Counted from the stretch's first letter, positions 27,431 to 35,604 are shown. The stretch is 64,000 nucleotides of DNA from Mesorhizobium_G sp049840935 (GCA_049840935.1 JASGJA010000007.1:1-64000); one strand, 5' to 3'. Notes: generated by a model not told the origin, from the sequence alone. Numbers and translations are program-made.

Positions 27431-28102
27431 GTGCAGGTAGGTAACGCCCACTACCGATTTGAGAAGGATCTGCCAAAGAAGGCGGTGCTTTTCCCCCTGA
27501 GCGGCGCGCTTTTGCTGCCCGGTGGGCGTCTACCGCTCAATATCTTCGAACTGCGCTATTTGCAGATGATCGACTTCGCTCTTTCGGGCGACCGACTCAT
27601 AGCCATGATCCAGCCTGCGCTGGATGGCGCGACCCGTTCGGATGGCGAACCGGAATTGTGTACCGTTGGCTGCCTAGGGCGTATCGTGTCGTTTTCGGAG
27701 ACAGGTGACGGGCGCTATCTCATCGCCCTGCAAGGCGTTTGCCGCTTCCGCATCGTAGAGGAGTTAAATGTCAAAACACCCTTCCGCCAAGCGAAGATTG
27801 CACCATTCCTCACCGACATTGCTGAGGATCAGGGCGCAGATCGGGTTGACCGCACCTCTTTGCTAAACACGTTTCGGGCGTTCCTTGAGGCCAATGATAT
27901 GGAAGCTGACTGGGAGGGCGTCAACAACGCCGGCAATGCGACGCTGGTCAACGCGCTTTCCATGATGGCTCCTTACGGACCTGCCGAAAAGCAGGCGCTA
28001 CTCGAAGCGCCAGATCTCCGCACGCGCGCCGAAACTTTGGTGGCAATCACCGAAATTGCATTGGCACGCGACCGCGACGACTATGTAGGCAACCTTCAAT
28101 AG
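27431..28102 (+). CDS. LON peptidase substrate-binding domain protein
   Basis: The 223-residue protein consists only of the Lon N-terminal (PUA-like plus helical) domain (AVLFPLSGALLLPGGRLPLN, IFELRYLQMIDFAL, GCLGRIVSFSETGDGRYLI). It lacks the AAA and protease domains of Lon. Such stand-alone proteins are common in Alphaproteobacteria and their role is not settled. It starts with GTG at 27431 after TAGGAGACG. It is followed 12 bases later by a Trm112-like gene, a recurrent pair. Confidence 0.88.
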   Translation: MQVGNAHYRFEKDLPKKAVLFPLSGALLLPGGRLPLNIFELRYLQMIDFALSGDRLIAMIQPALDGATRSDGEPELCTVGCLGRIVSFSETGDGRYLIALQGVCRFRIVEELNVKTPFRQAKIAPFLTDIAEDQGADRVDRTSLLNTFRAFLEANDMEADWEGVNNAGNATLVNALSMMAPYGPAEKQALLEAPDLRTRAETLVAITEIALARDRDDYVGNLQ

Positions 28103-28114
28103 CCGAGGTCGAGC

Positions 28115-28330
28115 ATGAAACGTACGTCGAAATCCAAGGTCGTTGCCCACGAGCAGCCGATGGATATTCGTATGCTCGAAATGCTTGCATGCCCTTTGAC
28201 CAAAGGTCCGTTGATCTGGGACTCTGCACGGAGTGAGCTGGTTTCGCGTGCCGCAAAACTGGCATACCCTGTCAGGGATGGCATTCCCGTCATGTTGCCT
28301 TCAGAAGCGCGACCCGTCGACGACGACTGA
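28115..28330 (+). CDS. Trm112 family protein
   Basis: This 71-residue Trm112-like zinc-ribbon relative reads IRMLEMLACPLTKGPLIW and then AAKLAYPVRDGIPVMLPSEAR. Only one Cys of the usual metal set remains, as in many bacterial members. Trm112 proteins are partners of methyltransferases in eukaryotes and archaea; the bacterial partner is unknown. It is co-directional with the LON-domain gene. Confidence 0.88.
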   Translation: MKRTSKSKVVAHEQPMDIRMLEMLACPLTKGPLIWDSARSELVSRAAKLAYPVRDGIPVMLPSEARPVDDD

Positions 28331-28444
28331 GACACCGGTTTCCGAAATTATCCATTTATATGCGAATTTGGGCCTCGCATCTTCGGGCGCGAATAGTTAA
28401 ATGCAGCCCAACAGCGAGATCGGCCGAACAAGAACGAGAACGAA

Positions 28445-28867
28445 ATGGCCCGCATTTATCAAACACGAGCATGGGGCGAGCAACTTTCGCCCTCTTTGGA
28501 CGAAATTGAGCTGCTTGCGCTTGAGAAATACGCAGGCTTGCCAATGGACTTCCGCGACTTGACGGGCGAACTTGTCATTCAGATCGCAGATTTTCCGACC
28601 GACGAGATCATGGATGCGCTGTCTCTTGAGACTCCATTCGATCTGCTAGGTCTGTTCGAAGGGCGCGGCATTGCCGAACGCTGGAACCCCTCGACCGGCG
28701 AAGGGCCGAACCGCATCACGCTATATCGCCGGGCGATTCTGGACTACTGGTCGGAGAATGAAGAAACGCTCGGCTCCATTATCAACCACGTGCTGATCCA
28801 TGAGATAGGCCATCATTTTGGCCTGTCTGACGAAGACATGGAGCAAATCGAAAGCTCTGTCGAGTAG
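28445..28867 (+). CDS. metallopeptidase family (minimal zincin) protein
   Basis: This 140-residue minimal metallopeptidase has the zinc motif HEIGHHFGLSDEDM near residue 118, where the two His of HExxH and a downstream Asp are candidate ligands. Typical family segments are LPMDFRDLTGELVIQIADFP and TPFDLLGLFEG. Such zincins are widespread in Alphaproteobacteria without known substrates. It has AACGAG just before the ATG and converges with the DUF1737 gene. Confidence 0.88.
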   Translation: MARIYQTRAWGEQLSPSLDEIELLALEKYAGLPMDFRDLTGELVIQIADFPTDEIMDALSLETPFDLLGLFEGRGIAERWNPSTGEGPNRITLYRRAILDYWSENEETLGSIINHVLIHEIGHHFGLSDEDMEQIESSVE

Positions 28868-28869
28868 GC

Positions 28870-29076
28870 TCAGAAATCGCCGAGCTTCATCAGCGGATCG
28901 TACTCAACGCCGTCCACGTCCTTTACGACTGACTGGCCGCAGCGCATCGTCTTGGTTTCCGCATCGAATGCGTAGGTCGGCGAGCCGTAAAGGTGCCAGC
29001 CCTTGTTCAAAGCATTCGTCACCTTGTGACAAAAGCTCGAATCGTCGGGGCCGCTCAAAAATCGGTAAAGCCTCAT
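28870..29076 (-). CDS. DUF1737 domain protein
   Basis: This 68-residue protein is the complete DUF1737 unit (MRLYRFLSGPDDSSFCHKVT, ALNKGWHLYGSPTYAFD). The function is unknown. Its start overlaps the stop of the upstream CoA-lyase-like gene by four bases (ATGA), implying coupled translation. Confidence 0.88.
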   Translation of the reverse strand: MRLYRFLSGPDDSSFCHKVTNALNKGWHLYGSPTYAFDAETKTMRCGQSVVKDVDGVEYDPLMKLGDF

Positions 29077-29957
29077 AACTGGCGCTCCGTAATTGCCGTC
29101 GCTTTGGCGATAAGTCGTTCAGCTTGGATTAAATGCAGCCGCTCGACCATGCGGCCGTTGAGCGAAATGACGCCCTTGCCCGCATTCTCAGGCACGGCAA
29201 ACGCCGCCACAACCGCACGCGCTTCTTCCAAAGCCTCCGGCGGCGGCGCAAACACCTCGTTCGCCACCTCTATTTGCGAAGGATGGATCAGCGTCTTGCC
29301 GTCAAACCCCATCTGCGCGGCTTGGCGGCATTGGTCTTCAAACACCGTCGCATTGCTGAAATCGTTGAACGGACCGTCCAGCACATCCAGGCCCCCCGCG
29401 CGCGCGGCCATAATGATATGCGCCAGATGCGGAGCCAGAAAGCGGCGATCATTCGTAACCGCGATGCCAGTTTCCTTTGCAAGATCGTTGGTGCCTGCAA
29501 CGAGACAGGTCAATCGTGCCGCACGGTCGCGGCCCAATTCGGCTATCGGCCCAAGATTGAGCATCGCGCGTGGCGTCTCGATCATGGCCCATATCCGCAG
29601 GTCCGCATCCTCCTCGTCCAGCGCATCGTCAACATCATGAATATCGCGAGGCGTATCGACTTTCGGCAGCAGGACAGCGTCGGGATGACAGGCGCGAGCA
29701 ACGGCCAGATCGTCGGCACCCCATTCCGAGGAAAGCCCGTTTATGCGGATCACCTTTTCTGCGCCTCCTTTGGGAAACGTTGAAAAAACCTGTTTCAAGC
29801 GTTCGCGGGCCGAAGCTTTTTCAGCGGGCGCAACGGCATCCTCCAGATCGAAGATAATCGCATCGCAGTTCAAGCTGGCGGCTTTCGCAAGCGCCTTCTC
29901 GTTGGAGGCAGGCACGTAAAGAACGGAGCGCCGTGGGCGAAAGGTTTGATCTTGCAT
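29073..29957 (-). CDS. HpcH/HpaI aldolase/citrate lyase family protein (CoA-ester lyase)
   Basis: This 294-residue TIM-barrel enzyme of the CitE/Mcl type has RRSVLYVPASNEKALAKA at the start, the metal-binding DLEDAVAPAEK, the substrate region RINGLSSEWGADDL, IETPRAMLNL with the conserved Glu, and GKTLIHPSQIEVAN. Members cleave or hydrolyse (3S)-malyl-CoA, citramalyl-CoA or similar esters; the citrate lyase partner subunits are not near, so a malyl-CoA or methylmalyl-CoA type reaction is more likely. I start at ATG 29957; an in-frame GTG lies one codon upstream. Confidence 0.87.
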   Translation of the reverse strand: MQDQTFRPRRSVLYVPASNEKALAKAASLNCDAIIFDLEDAVAPAEKASARERLKQVFSTFPKGGAEKVIRINGLSSEWGADDLAVARACHPDAVLLPKVDTPRDIHDVDDALDEEDADLRIWAMIETPRAMLNLGPIAELGRDRAARLTCLVAGTNDLAKETGIAVTNDRRFLAPHLAHIIMAARAGGLDVLDGPFNDFSNATVFEDQCRQAAQMGFDGKTLIHPSQIEVANEVFAPPPEALEEARAVVAAFAVPENAGKGVISLNGRMVERLHLIQAERLIAKATAITERQL

Positions 29958-30078
29958 CACGCATCTATGCCGCGCGCTTAACCGCGTGACAAGGCTGGAC
30001 CAGCGCGTCGCTGCGCCAGAGTGCTTGACAGATGCTGCGTCGTGGCGTTTCCAAAGTCACAGCGTGCCGGAGGCTGAT

Positions 30079-31245
30079 TTGAACTACGACATCATCATTG
30101 TGGGCGGTGCTATTGTTGGAAGCTCTGCCGCCTATTTCCTTCGCAAGGAAGGATTTAGCGGAACGATTGCGTTGATCGAGCGTAATCCGCAATTCGAGCA
30201 TTCCGCCACGACGCTCTCCGCCGCCTCAATCCGGCAGCAATTTTCTATCCCCGAAAACATCAGGCTTTCGCAGTTCACGCTTGGGCTGTTTCGACGACTC
30301 AAGGAGGAATTCGGCGCGGACGCCGATATCGGGTTTCGCGAGGGTGGCTACCTGCTCCTGGCATCGCCCGAAGGCGCGCCTGTGCTCGCCTCCAACCATC
30401 AAATCCAGAAAGCCGAGGGCGCCGACATCGTTCTGGAAGACGCTGACGCGCTTGCACGCCGGTTTAGCTGGCTCTCCACCGAAGGCGTTGCGTCGGGAGC
30501 CTATGGCTTGTCCGGCGAAGGTTGGTTCGATGCTCACGCCATGCTGATGCTCTTCCGCAAGGCGTTGCGCACAATGAATGTCGATCTCATCAAAAGCGAG
30601 GTGCGCACAATCGAGCGTGATGGCAATCGCGTGACGGGTGTAACGCTGGAGGATGGCCGTCGCCTCGGCACAGGCACGCTTATCAACGCCGCGGGTCCGA
30701 ATGCCGGTGTCGTGGCAAACATGGCTGGCATCATCCTGCCGGTAGAGCCGCGCAAGCGCACAGTCTTTGTATTCGAAGCGCGCGAGCAATATGGCGACAT
30801 GCCGCTGCTAGTCGATCCGAACGGCATATATGTGCGCCCTGAAGGCTCGGTCTACATCACCGGCGGCGCGGAATCCGAAGACGGCGAAGCAGCGGCAGAC
30901 CCCAAGGATTTCGATCCCGAGTGGAGCCTGTTTGAAGACATGATTTGGCCGACGCTCGCCAATCGCATTCCGGCCTTCGAGGCAATCAAGCTGACGCGCG
31001 CATGGGCTGGCCACTATGATTACAACACGCTTGACCAGAACGGCGTGATTGGCCCGCATCCAGAGGTTGCCAACTTCATCTTCGCTAATGGCTTTTCCGG
31101 CCACGGTCTGCAACAGGCACCAGCAGTGGGCAAATCATTGGCGGAATTGATCGTACATGGCGGCTATCGGACCATCGACTGTTCAGCCTTCGGCTATGAG
31201 CGCATTCCGGCAGGACGCGCCTTCTGCGAACTGAATATTATCTGA
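30079..31245 (+). CDS. FAD-dependent oxidoreductase (DadA/glycine oxidase type)
   Basis: This 388-residue deaminating or demethylating flavoprotein has the FAD motif IIIVGGAIVGSSAAYFLRKEG, the substrate cap and a C-terminal FANGFSGHGLQQAPAVGKSL typical of the D-amino-acid or sarcosine oxidase superfamily. The likely start is TTG at 30079, with a strong GGAGG five bases before it; no ATG gives a sensible N-terminus, and the longer open frame to 29986 has no ribosome site. The amine substrate is not evident. It is divergent from the CoA-lyase-like gene. Confidence 0.85.
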   Translation: MNYDIIIVGGAIVGSSAAYFLRKEGFSGTIALIERNPQFEHSATTLSAASIRQQFSIPENIRLSQFTLGLFRRLKEEFGADADIGFREGGYLLLASPEGAPVLASNHQIQKAEGADIVLEDADALARRFSWLSTEGVASGAYGLSGEGWFDAHAMLMLFRKALRTMNVDLIKSEVRTIERDGNRVTGVTLEDGRRLGTGTLINAAGPNAGVVANMAGIILPVEPRKRTVFVFEAREQYGDMPLLVDPNGIYVRPEGSVYITGGAESEDGEAAADPKDFDPEWSLFEDMIWPTLANRIPAFEAIKLTRAWAGHYDYNTLDQNGVIGPHPEVANFIFANGFSGHGLQQAPAVGKSLAELIVHGGYRTIDCSAFGYERIPAGRAFCELNII

Positions 31246-31321
31246 TCCCTTTGATTCAACCGGTAGTTTGTGTAAAGCGAACTCAAAGCCAATTTCCCGA
31301 ACCAGATGACGGGTGGAAGCC

Positions 31322-31927
31322 ATGGATAAGTTCACGAAACTGACAGGCGTTGCAGCGCCGTTGCGGATCGTCAACATCGATACCGACATGATAATCCCGA
31401 AGGATTATCTGAAAACAATCAAACGCACCGGCCTTGCCAAGGGCCTGTTCGCGGAAATGCGGTTCAACGAAGAAGGTCATGAGAACGCGGATTTCGTACT
31501 GAACAAGCCCGCCTATCGCAAGGCGCAGATCTTGGTCGCAGGTGACAATTTCGGCTGCGGATCGAGCCGTGAACACGCACCTTGGGCGCTGCTGGATTTC
31601 GGTATTCGTTGCGTGATTTCGACCAGCTTCGCCGACATCTTCTACAATAACTGTTTCAAGAATGGCATTCTGCCGGTTGTCGTGAGCCCGGAAGACCTTG
31701 AAAAGCTGATGGACGACGCGGATCGCGGTGCAAACGCGACCCTGACCGTCGATCTGGAAGAGCAAGAAATTCGCGGCCCGGATGGCGGCGTTGTGAAATT
31801 CTCCATCGACGAATTCCGTCGTCACTGTCTGCTGAACGGTCTGGACGACATCGGCCTGACATTGGAAAAATCCAGCGCCATCGACAATTTCGAAAAGAAG
31901 ACCGCCGAAAGCCGCCCTTGGGCATAA
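31322..31927 (+). CDS. leuD: 3-isopropylmalate dehydratase small subunit
   Basis: This 201-residue partner of LeuC has NIDTDMIIPKDYLKTIKR, the swivel-domain loop GDNFGCGSSREHAPWAL and SFADIFYNNCFKNGILPV. The ATG at 31322 is chosen over a GTG at 31313 because it gives the family start MDKFTKLTG. It is separated from leuB by a terminator-like hairpin, so leuB may have its own promoter or depend on read-through. Confidence 0.96.
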   Translation: MDKFTKLTGVAAPLRIVNIDTDMIIPKDYLKTIKRTGLAKGLFAEMRFNEEGHENADFVLNKPAYRKAQILVAGDNFGCGSSREHAPWALLDFGIRCVISTSFADIFYNNCFKNGILPVVVSPEDLEKLMDDADRGANATLTVDLEEQEIRGPDGGVVKFSIDEFRRHCLLNGLDDIGLTLEKSSAIDNFEKKTAESRPWA

Positions 31928-31955
31928 TCGGCTTCGGCCTTACCCCATCATCACT

Positions 31956-31979
31956 AGCGCGGTAAAAACCGCGCTTTTC
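31956..31979 (+). terminator. hairpin terminator between leuD and leuB
   Basis: The stem AGCGCGGT with ACCGCGCT (8 pairs, A4 loop) is followed by TTTCG. The T-run is short, so it may be only a partial terminator or attenuator for leuB. Confidence 0.55.
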
Positions 31980-32000
31980 GTTCTAGCAAGGGACAACATC

Positions 32001-33101
32001 ATGGCAGTGCGTAAGCTTTTCCTCCTCTCCGGCGACGGCATCGGCCCTGAAGCAATGGCTGAGGTGAAAAAGATCATCGTAGCCATGAACAAAACCGGCG
32101 CGGGCTTCGAAACCGAAGAGGGGCTTGTCGGCGGCTGCGCCTATGACGCACACGGTCAGGCAATCTCCGAAGCTGACATGGAAAAGGCGCTCGCCGCCGA
32201 TGCGGTTTTGTTCGGAGCAGTTGGCGGACCAAAGTGGGACAGCGTGCCCTATGAAGTTCGCCCGGAGGCTGGGCTGCTGCGCCTGCGCAAGGATCTTTCG
32301 CTGTTTGCAAACCTGCGTCCGGCGATCTGCTATCCCGCTCTCGCCGATTCTTCATCTCTCAAGAAGGACATCATCGAAGGGCTGGATATCCTCATCGTTC
32401 GCGAGTTGACCGGCGGCGTTTATTTTGGCGAACCGAAGGAAATCATCGACCTTGGCAATGGTCAGAAGCGCGGCATCGACACGCAGGTTTATGACACGTT
32501 CGAGATTGAGCGCATTTCCGGTGTCGCTTTCGAGCTTGCACGCACGCGCAAGAACCACGTCACCTCGATGGAAAAGCGCAACGTGATGAAGTCCGGCGTT
32601 CTGTGGAACGAGGTCGTGACCCAGACGCACAAGGCGAAATATTCCGATGTGAAGCTGGATCACATGCTGGCTGACGCAGGCGGCATGCAGCTTGTTCGCT
32701 GGCCCAAGCAATTCGACGTTATAGTCACAGACAACCTGTTTGGAGACATGCTGTCAGACGTTGCGGCCATGCTGACCGGCTCACTCGGCATGTTGCCATC
32801 CGCGTCGCTCGGCGCACCCGATGCCAAAACCGGCAAGCGCAAGGCGCTTTATGAGCCGGTACACGGCTCCGCGCCGGATATTGCCGGTCAAGGCATTGCT
32901 AACCCCATCGCCATGATTGCCTCTTTCGCCATGTGCCTGCGCTACTCGTTCGGCATGGTTGCCGAGGCAGACCGGCTGGAAGCGGCAATTGCCGCTGTGC
33001 TCGACGATGGCCTGCGAACGAAGGACATTATGTCTGCTGGAATGCAGGAAGTCGGCACCACCACCATGGGCGATGTCATTCTGGCGAAGTTCCTAGCCTA
33101 A
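32001..33101 (+). CDS. leuB: 3-isopropylmalate dehydrogenase
   Basis: This 366-residue NAD-dependent decarboxylating dehydrogenase performs the third leucine-specific step. It has LLSGDGIGPEAMAEVKKI, the active-site region with RLRKDLSLFANLRPA and VRELTGGVYFGEPKE, the metal-binding VTDNLFGDMLSDVAAML and the NAD loop EPVHGSAPDIAGQGIANP. AAGGGACAAC before the ATG serves as ribosome site. It acts after LeuCD in the same pathway. Confidence 0.97.
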   Translation: MAVRKLFLLSGDGIGPEAMAEVKKIIVAMNKTGAGFETEEGLVGGCAYDAHGQAISEADMEKALAADAVLFGAVGGPKWDSVPYEVRPEAGLLRLRKDLSLFANLRPAICYPALADSSSLKKDIIEGLDILIVRELTGGVYFGEPKEIIDLGNGQKRGIDTQVYDTFEIERISGVAFELARTRKNHVTSMEKRNVMKSGVLWNEVVTQTHKAKYSDVKLDHMLADAGGMQLVRWPKQFDVIVTDNLFGDMLSDVAAMLTGSLGMLPSASLGAPDAKTGKRKALYEPVHGSAPDIAGQGIANPIAMIASFAMCLRYSFGMVAEADRLEAAIAAVLDDGLRTKDIMSAGMQEVGTTTMGDVILAKFLA

Positions 33102-33157
33102 GGCGCATTGACTCGCGGGCCATTCCGCGCGATAGCGCTGCCGCGAACGGAGCGAAA

Positions 33158-33289
33158 ATGTTGAGCCATTCGGCCATCATTACTGTTGATCTCTCCGGCT
33201 TCGGACCAAACGTCCGTAGCCGGGATGCGCGCGTGTGCCTCCGCTCCACGAAAACCACGGCCAAAAAAACCACCGTCACCACGGTCTGA
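33158..33289 (+). CDS. threonine-rich leader peptide upstream of asd
   Basis: This 43-codon ORF has a good ribosome site (CGGAGCGAAA before ATG). It starts MLSHSAIITVDLSG and ends STKTTAKKTTVTTV, so 7 of its last 14 residues are Thr and 3 are Lys. This is the layout of an attenuator leader such as E. coli thrL: clustered control codons near the end, then competing hairpins, then an aspartate-pathway gene. Asd feeds Thr, Lys, Met and diaminopimelate synthesis, so Thr- and Lys-sensitive control makes sense. The ORF and the repeats of Thr codons are visible directly; the regulatory role is inferred. Confidence 0.6.
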   Translation: MLSHSAIITVDLSGFGPNVRSRDARVCLRSTKTTAKKTTVTTV

Positions 33290-33290
33290 T

Positions 33291-33372
33291 CTCCCTTGGC
33301 CAATCCGCCCTCTCCCCGGGTAAGGCCCGAGGGAGGCGGGACCCGCAGGCCGGCGGGTTCTTCTCCAAACCA
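33291..33372 (+). promoter_or_regulatory. GC-rich alternative hairpins between the Thr-rich leader ORF and asd
   Basis: Stem 1 pairs 33305-33320 with about 33326-33339. Stem 2 pairs ACCCGC (33341-33346) with GCGGGT (33353-33358) and is followed by TTCTTCT. CTCCCTTGGCC at 33291-33301, immediately after the leader stop, can pair instead with GGCCCGAGGGAG at 33324-33335 and so excludes stem 1. A ribosome sitting on the leader stop would cover 33291-33301. This is the geometry of translational attenuation, although the T-run is weak. Confidence 0.45.
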
Positions 33373-33400
33373 AGCGGAGAGTGACAGGAGACTTTTTGCG

Positions 33401-34435
33401 ATGGGTTTCAAGGTAGCTGTTGTCGGCGCAACTGGTAATGTTGGCCGCGAAATGCTGAATATTCTGGAAGAGCGGGGCTTTCCCGCCGACGAGGTGGTCG
33501 CGCTTGCCTCCCGCCGCAGTCAGGGCACCGAAGTGTCATACGGCGACCGCACCTTGAAGGTGAAGACGCTCGACACTTATGACTTCTCCGACACTGACAT
33601 CTGCCTGATGTCAGCGGGTGGCAATGTTTCGAAAGAATGGTCGCCCAAGATCGGCAAGCAGGGTTGCATCGTTATCGATAACTCGTCCGCCTGGCGTTAC
33701 GACGCCGATGTGCCGCTGGTCGTGCCGGAAGTTAATCCCGACGCTGTCGACGGCTTTACCAAGAAGAACATCATCGCGAACCCGAATTGCTCGACCGCAC
33801 AGATGGTTGTTGCACTCAAGCCGCTGCACGATGCCGCGACCATCCAGCGCGTCGTCGTCTCGACCTATCAGTCCGTTTCCGGCGCAGGCAAGGAAGGCAT
33901 GGACGAGCTTTTCACCCAGTCGCGCGCGGTGTTCGTGGCCGATCCGGTTGAGGCGAAGAAGTTCACCAAGCGCATAGCCTTCAACGTTATTCCGCATATC
34001 GACGTCTTCATGGAAGACGGCTTCACCAAGGAAGAGTGGAAGATGGTCGCCGAGACCAAGAAGATGCTCGACCCCAAGATCAAGGTGACGGCAACCTGCG
34101 TGCGCGTTCCGGTGTTCATCGGCCATTCCGAATCCGTGAATCTGGAATTTGCAAAGCCGATTACCGCTGACGAAGCGCGCGACATTCTGCGCGATGCGCC
34201 GGGCTGCGTTGTAATCGATAAGCGTGAAAATGGCGGCTACATCACGCCGATCGAAAGCGCTGGCGAAGACGCGACCTACATCTCCCGCATCCGCGAGGAC
34301 GGTACGGTCGAAAACGGCCTTGCCATGTGGATCGTGTCAGACAATCTGCGCAAGGGTGCGGCATTGAACGCTGTCCAGATCGCGGAACTGCTCATCGCAC
34401 GCGGCCTCATCACGCCGAAGAAAAAGGCGGCTTAA
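33401..34435 (+). CDS. asd: aspartate-semialdehyde dehydrogenase
   Basis: This 344-residue enzyme reduces aspartyl phosphate to aspartate semialdehyde, the branch point to Lys/DAP, Thr and Met. The NADP motif VAVVGATGNVGREML, the catalytic Cys in IIANPNCSTAQMV and the substrate region CVRVPVFIGHSESVNLEF are present. The ATG at 33401 follows GACAGGAG; an open extension to 33296 covers the attenuator hairpins and is not coding. It is terminated by a strong hairpin 30 bases downstream. Confidence 0.97.
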   Translation: MGFKVAVVGATGNVGREMLNILEERGFPADEVVALASRRSQGTEVSYGDRTLKVKTLDTYDFSDTDICLMSAGGNVSKEWSPKIGKQGCIVIDNSSAWRYDADVPLVVPEVNPDAVDGFTKKNIIANPNCSTAQMVVALKPLHDAATIQRVVVSTYQSVSGAGKEGMDELFTQSRAVFVADPVEAKKFTKRIAFNVIPHIDVFMEDGFTKEEWKMVAETKKMLDPKIKVTATCVRVPVFIGHSESVNLEFAKPITADEARDILRDAPGCVVIDKRENGGYITPIESAGEDATYISRIREDGTVENGLAMWIVSDNLRKGAALNAVQIAELLIARGLITPKKKAA

Positions 34436-34463
34436 ACTCCGTTCTCGTAGTTCCTGCTCTATA

Positions 34464-34491
34464 GGGTGGACCTTATGGCTCCACCTTTTTT
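34464..34491 (+). terminator. terminator of asd
   Basis: The stem GGTGGA with TCCACC is followed directly by six T, about 30 bases after the asd stop. Confidence 0.85.
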
Positions 34492-34574
34492 GCTGCGTAT
34501 TCTGCTAATACAGAACTTGTGACCTGTTGCTGTTTGTGATTAACCGCACAAACATTCGATAGGTCTAATATAAA

Positions 34575-35141
34575 ATGTCACACAAATTTTTCGTTGTTCT
34601 GCCTTTCATTCTTTCCGGGTGTCTGGCGGTCGATGATTTTACACGCGAGAAGATTGAAGCTAGGCGGGCAGCGGCTGAGCAAACCCTCGAAATGACAAAG
34701 TCACTTGATAAAACTCAGATCTTCCTGGCCAACACAACGACAAAGGTTTGGAATGTGCATGGCACACAAATCGAATACCTTTCGCCAGATGGAAGCACGT
34801 ATCTTTGGTATCCAGGAAACGCTGCGGTTCTTCCTGGTCGATGGAAACTGCAAAAGCAGTATTACGGTTCGGAAATCTGTTTTCTGTACGGCAGCTACAC
34901 GTACAATCCCGTCACCCGCCAAACTGGCGGAAATTGGGAATGCGATATTGCGGCCTACTACCTTCTCGATCGCGACGAGATTGTCGATGGCGATCCACTA
35001 AAGCTGTCGAAACGAATTCCCTACGTTCTGCCAGCTAACAAAAATATCTCAATTGCTGAAGCAATGAAGAACGCGGGTAACCGCTTTACGCCGGCAAGAA
35101 ACAAAGCGATGGCCCCACAGTACCCTCGAAACCAGCAATAG
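34575..35141 (+). CDS. uncharacterised lipoprotein
   Basis: This 188-residue protein has a lipoprotein signal (MSHKFFVVLPFILSGCLAVD, lipobox LSGC at residue 16). A short helical stretch is followed by a beta-rich domain containing VWNVHGTQIEYLSPDGSTYL and a pair of Cys (EICFL, WECDI). The mature domain vaguely resembles families with a 'sequence-of-display plus final Trp/Cys' layout but I cannot name it. Its base composition is clearly more AT-rich than the neighbours, and it stands alone between two terminators, where rimM-trmD would be expected after rpsP. It was probably acquired by transfer. Confidence 0.75.
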   Translation: MSHKFFVVLPFILSGCLAVDDFTREKIEARRAAAEQTLEMTKSLDKTQIFLANTTTKVWNVHGTQIEYLSPDGSTYLWYPGNAAVLPGRWKLQKQYYGSEICFLYGSYTYNPVTRQTGGNWECDIAAYYLLDRDEIVDGDPLKLSKRIPYVLPANKNISIAEAMKNAGNRFTPARNKAMAPQYPRNQQ

Positions 35142-35154
35142 TATTCTGCGTATT

Positions 35155-35183
35155 AAAAAAGGCGGGCATTGGCCCGCCTTTTT
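35155..35183. terminator. bidirectional terminator between the lipoprotein gene and rpsP
   Basis: The stem GGCGGGC with GCCCGCC (loop ATTG) has six A on the left and five T on the right, so it can stop transcription from both converging genes. Confidence 0.88.
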
Positions 35184-35205
35184 CATTCTGTCCGATCCAG
35201 CAAAT

Positions 35206-35604
35206 TTATTCGCTGGCGGCAGCTTCTTCAGCCGGAGCCTCAGCGGCGGTAGCGGCGGCGGCTGCAGCGGCTTCCTCAGCCTGCTTCTGCAAAGCAACGC
35301 GCTCCTGAGCCTTCTTGCCCGGAACTGCCTTGGTCGGGTTGCTACGCGCAGGACGCTTGGCAACGCCAGCCTGATCGAGGAAACGCAGCACGCGATCAGT
35401 CGGCTGTGCGCCCTGCGAGAGCCAGTGCTTCACGCGGTCGGCGTCCAGCTTTACGCGCTCAGCGTCTTTGGCCAGCGTCGGGTTCCACGAACCAACCGCT
35501 TCGATGAAGCGGCCATCGCGCGGCGAACGCGCATCGGCAACGACGATGTGATAGTAAGGACGCTTCTTTGCGCCCGCGCGGGAAAGGCGAATTTTCAGTG
35601 ACAT
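35206..35604 (-). CDS. rpsP: 30S ribosomal protein S16
   Basis: This 132-residue S16 starts MSLKIRLSRAGAKKRPYYHI and contains the conserved DARSPRDGRFIEAVGSWNP. It has a long Ala/Glu-rich C-terminal tail of about 45 residues beyond the E. coli length, common in Brucellaceae and relatives. It lies 44 bases after the chorismate mutase gene in the ffh-aroQ-rpsP run. In most relatives rimM and trmD follow rpsP; here a terminator follows instead. Confidence 0.96.
   Translation of the reverse strand: MSLKIRLSRAGAKKRPYYHIVVADARSPRDGRFIEAVGSWNPTLAKDAERVKLDADRVKHWLSQGAQPTDRVLRFLDQAGVAKRPARSNPTKAVPGKKAQERVALQKQAEEAAAAAAATAAEAPAEEAAASE

Noticed and set aside
33296..33400. N-terminal extension of asd in the open frame before 33401
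   Set aside because: It covers the GC-rich hairpins, lacks a ribosome site and would add residues not found in the family, whereas the ATG at 33401 has GACAGGAG upstream.
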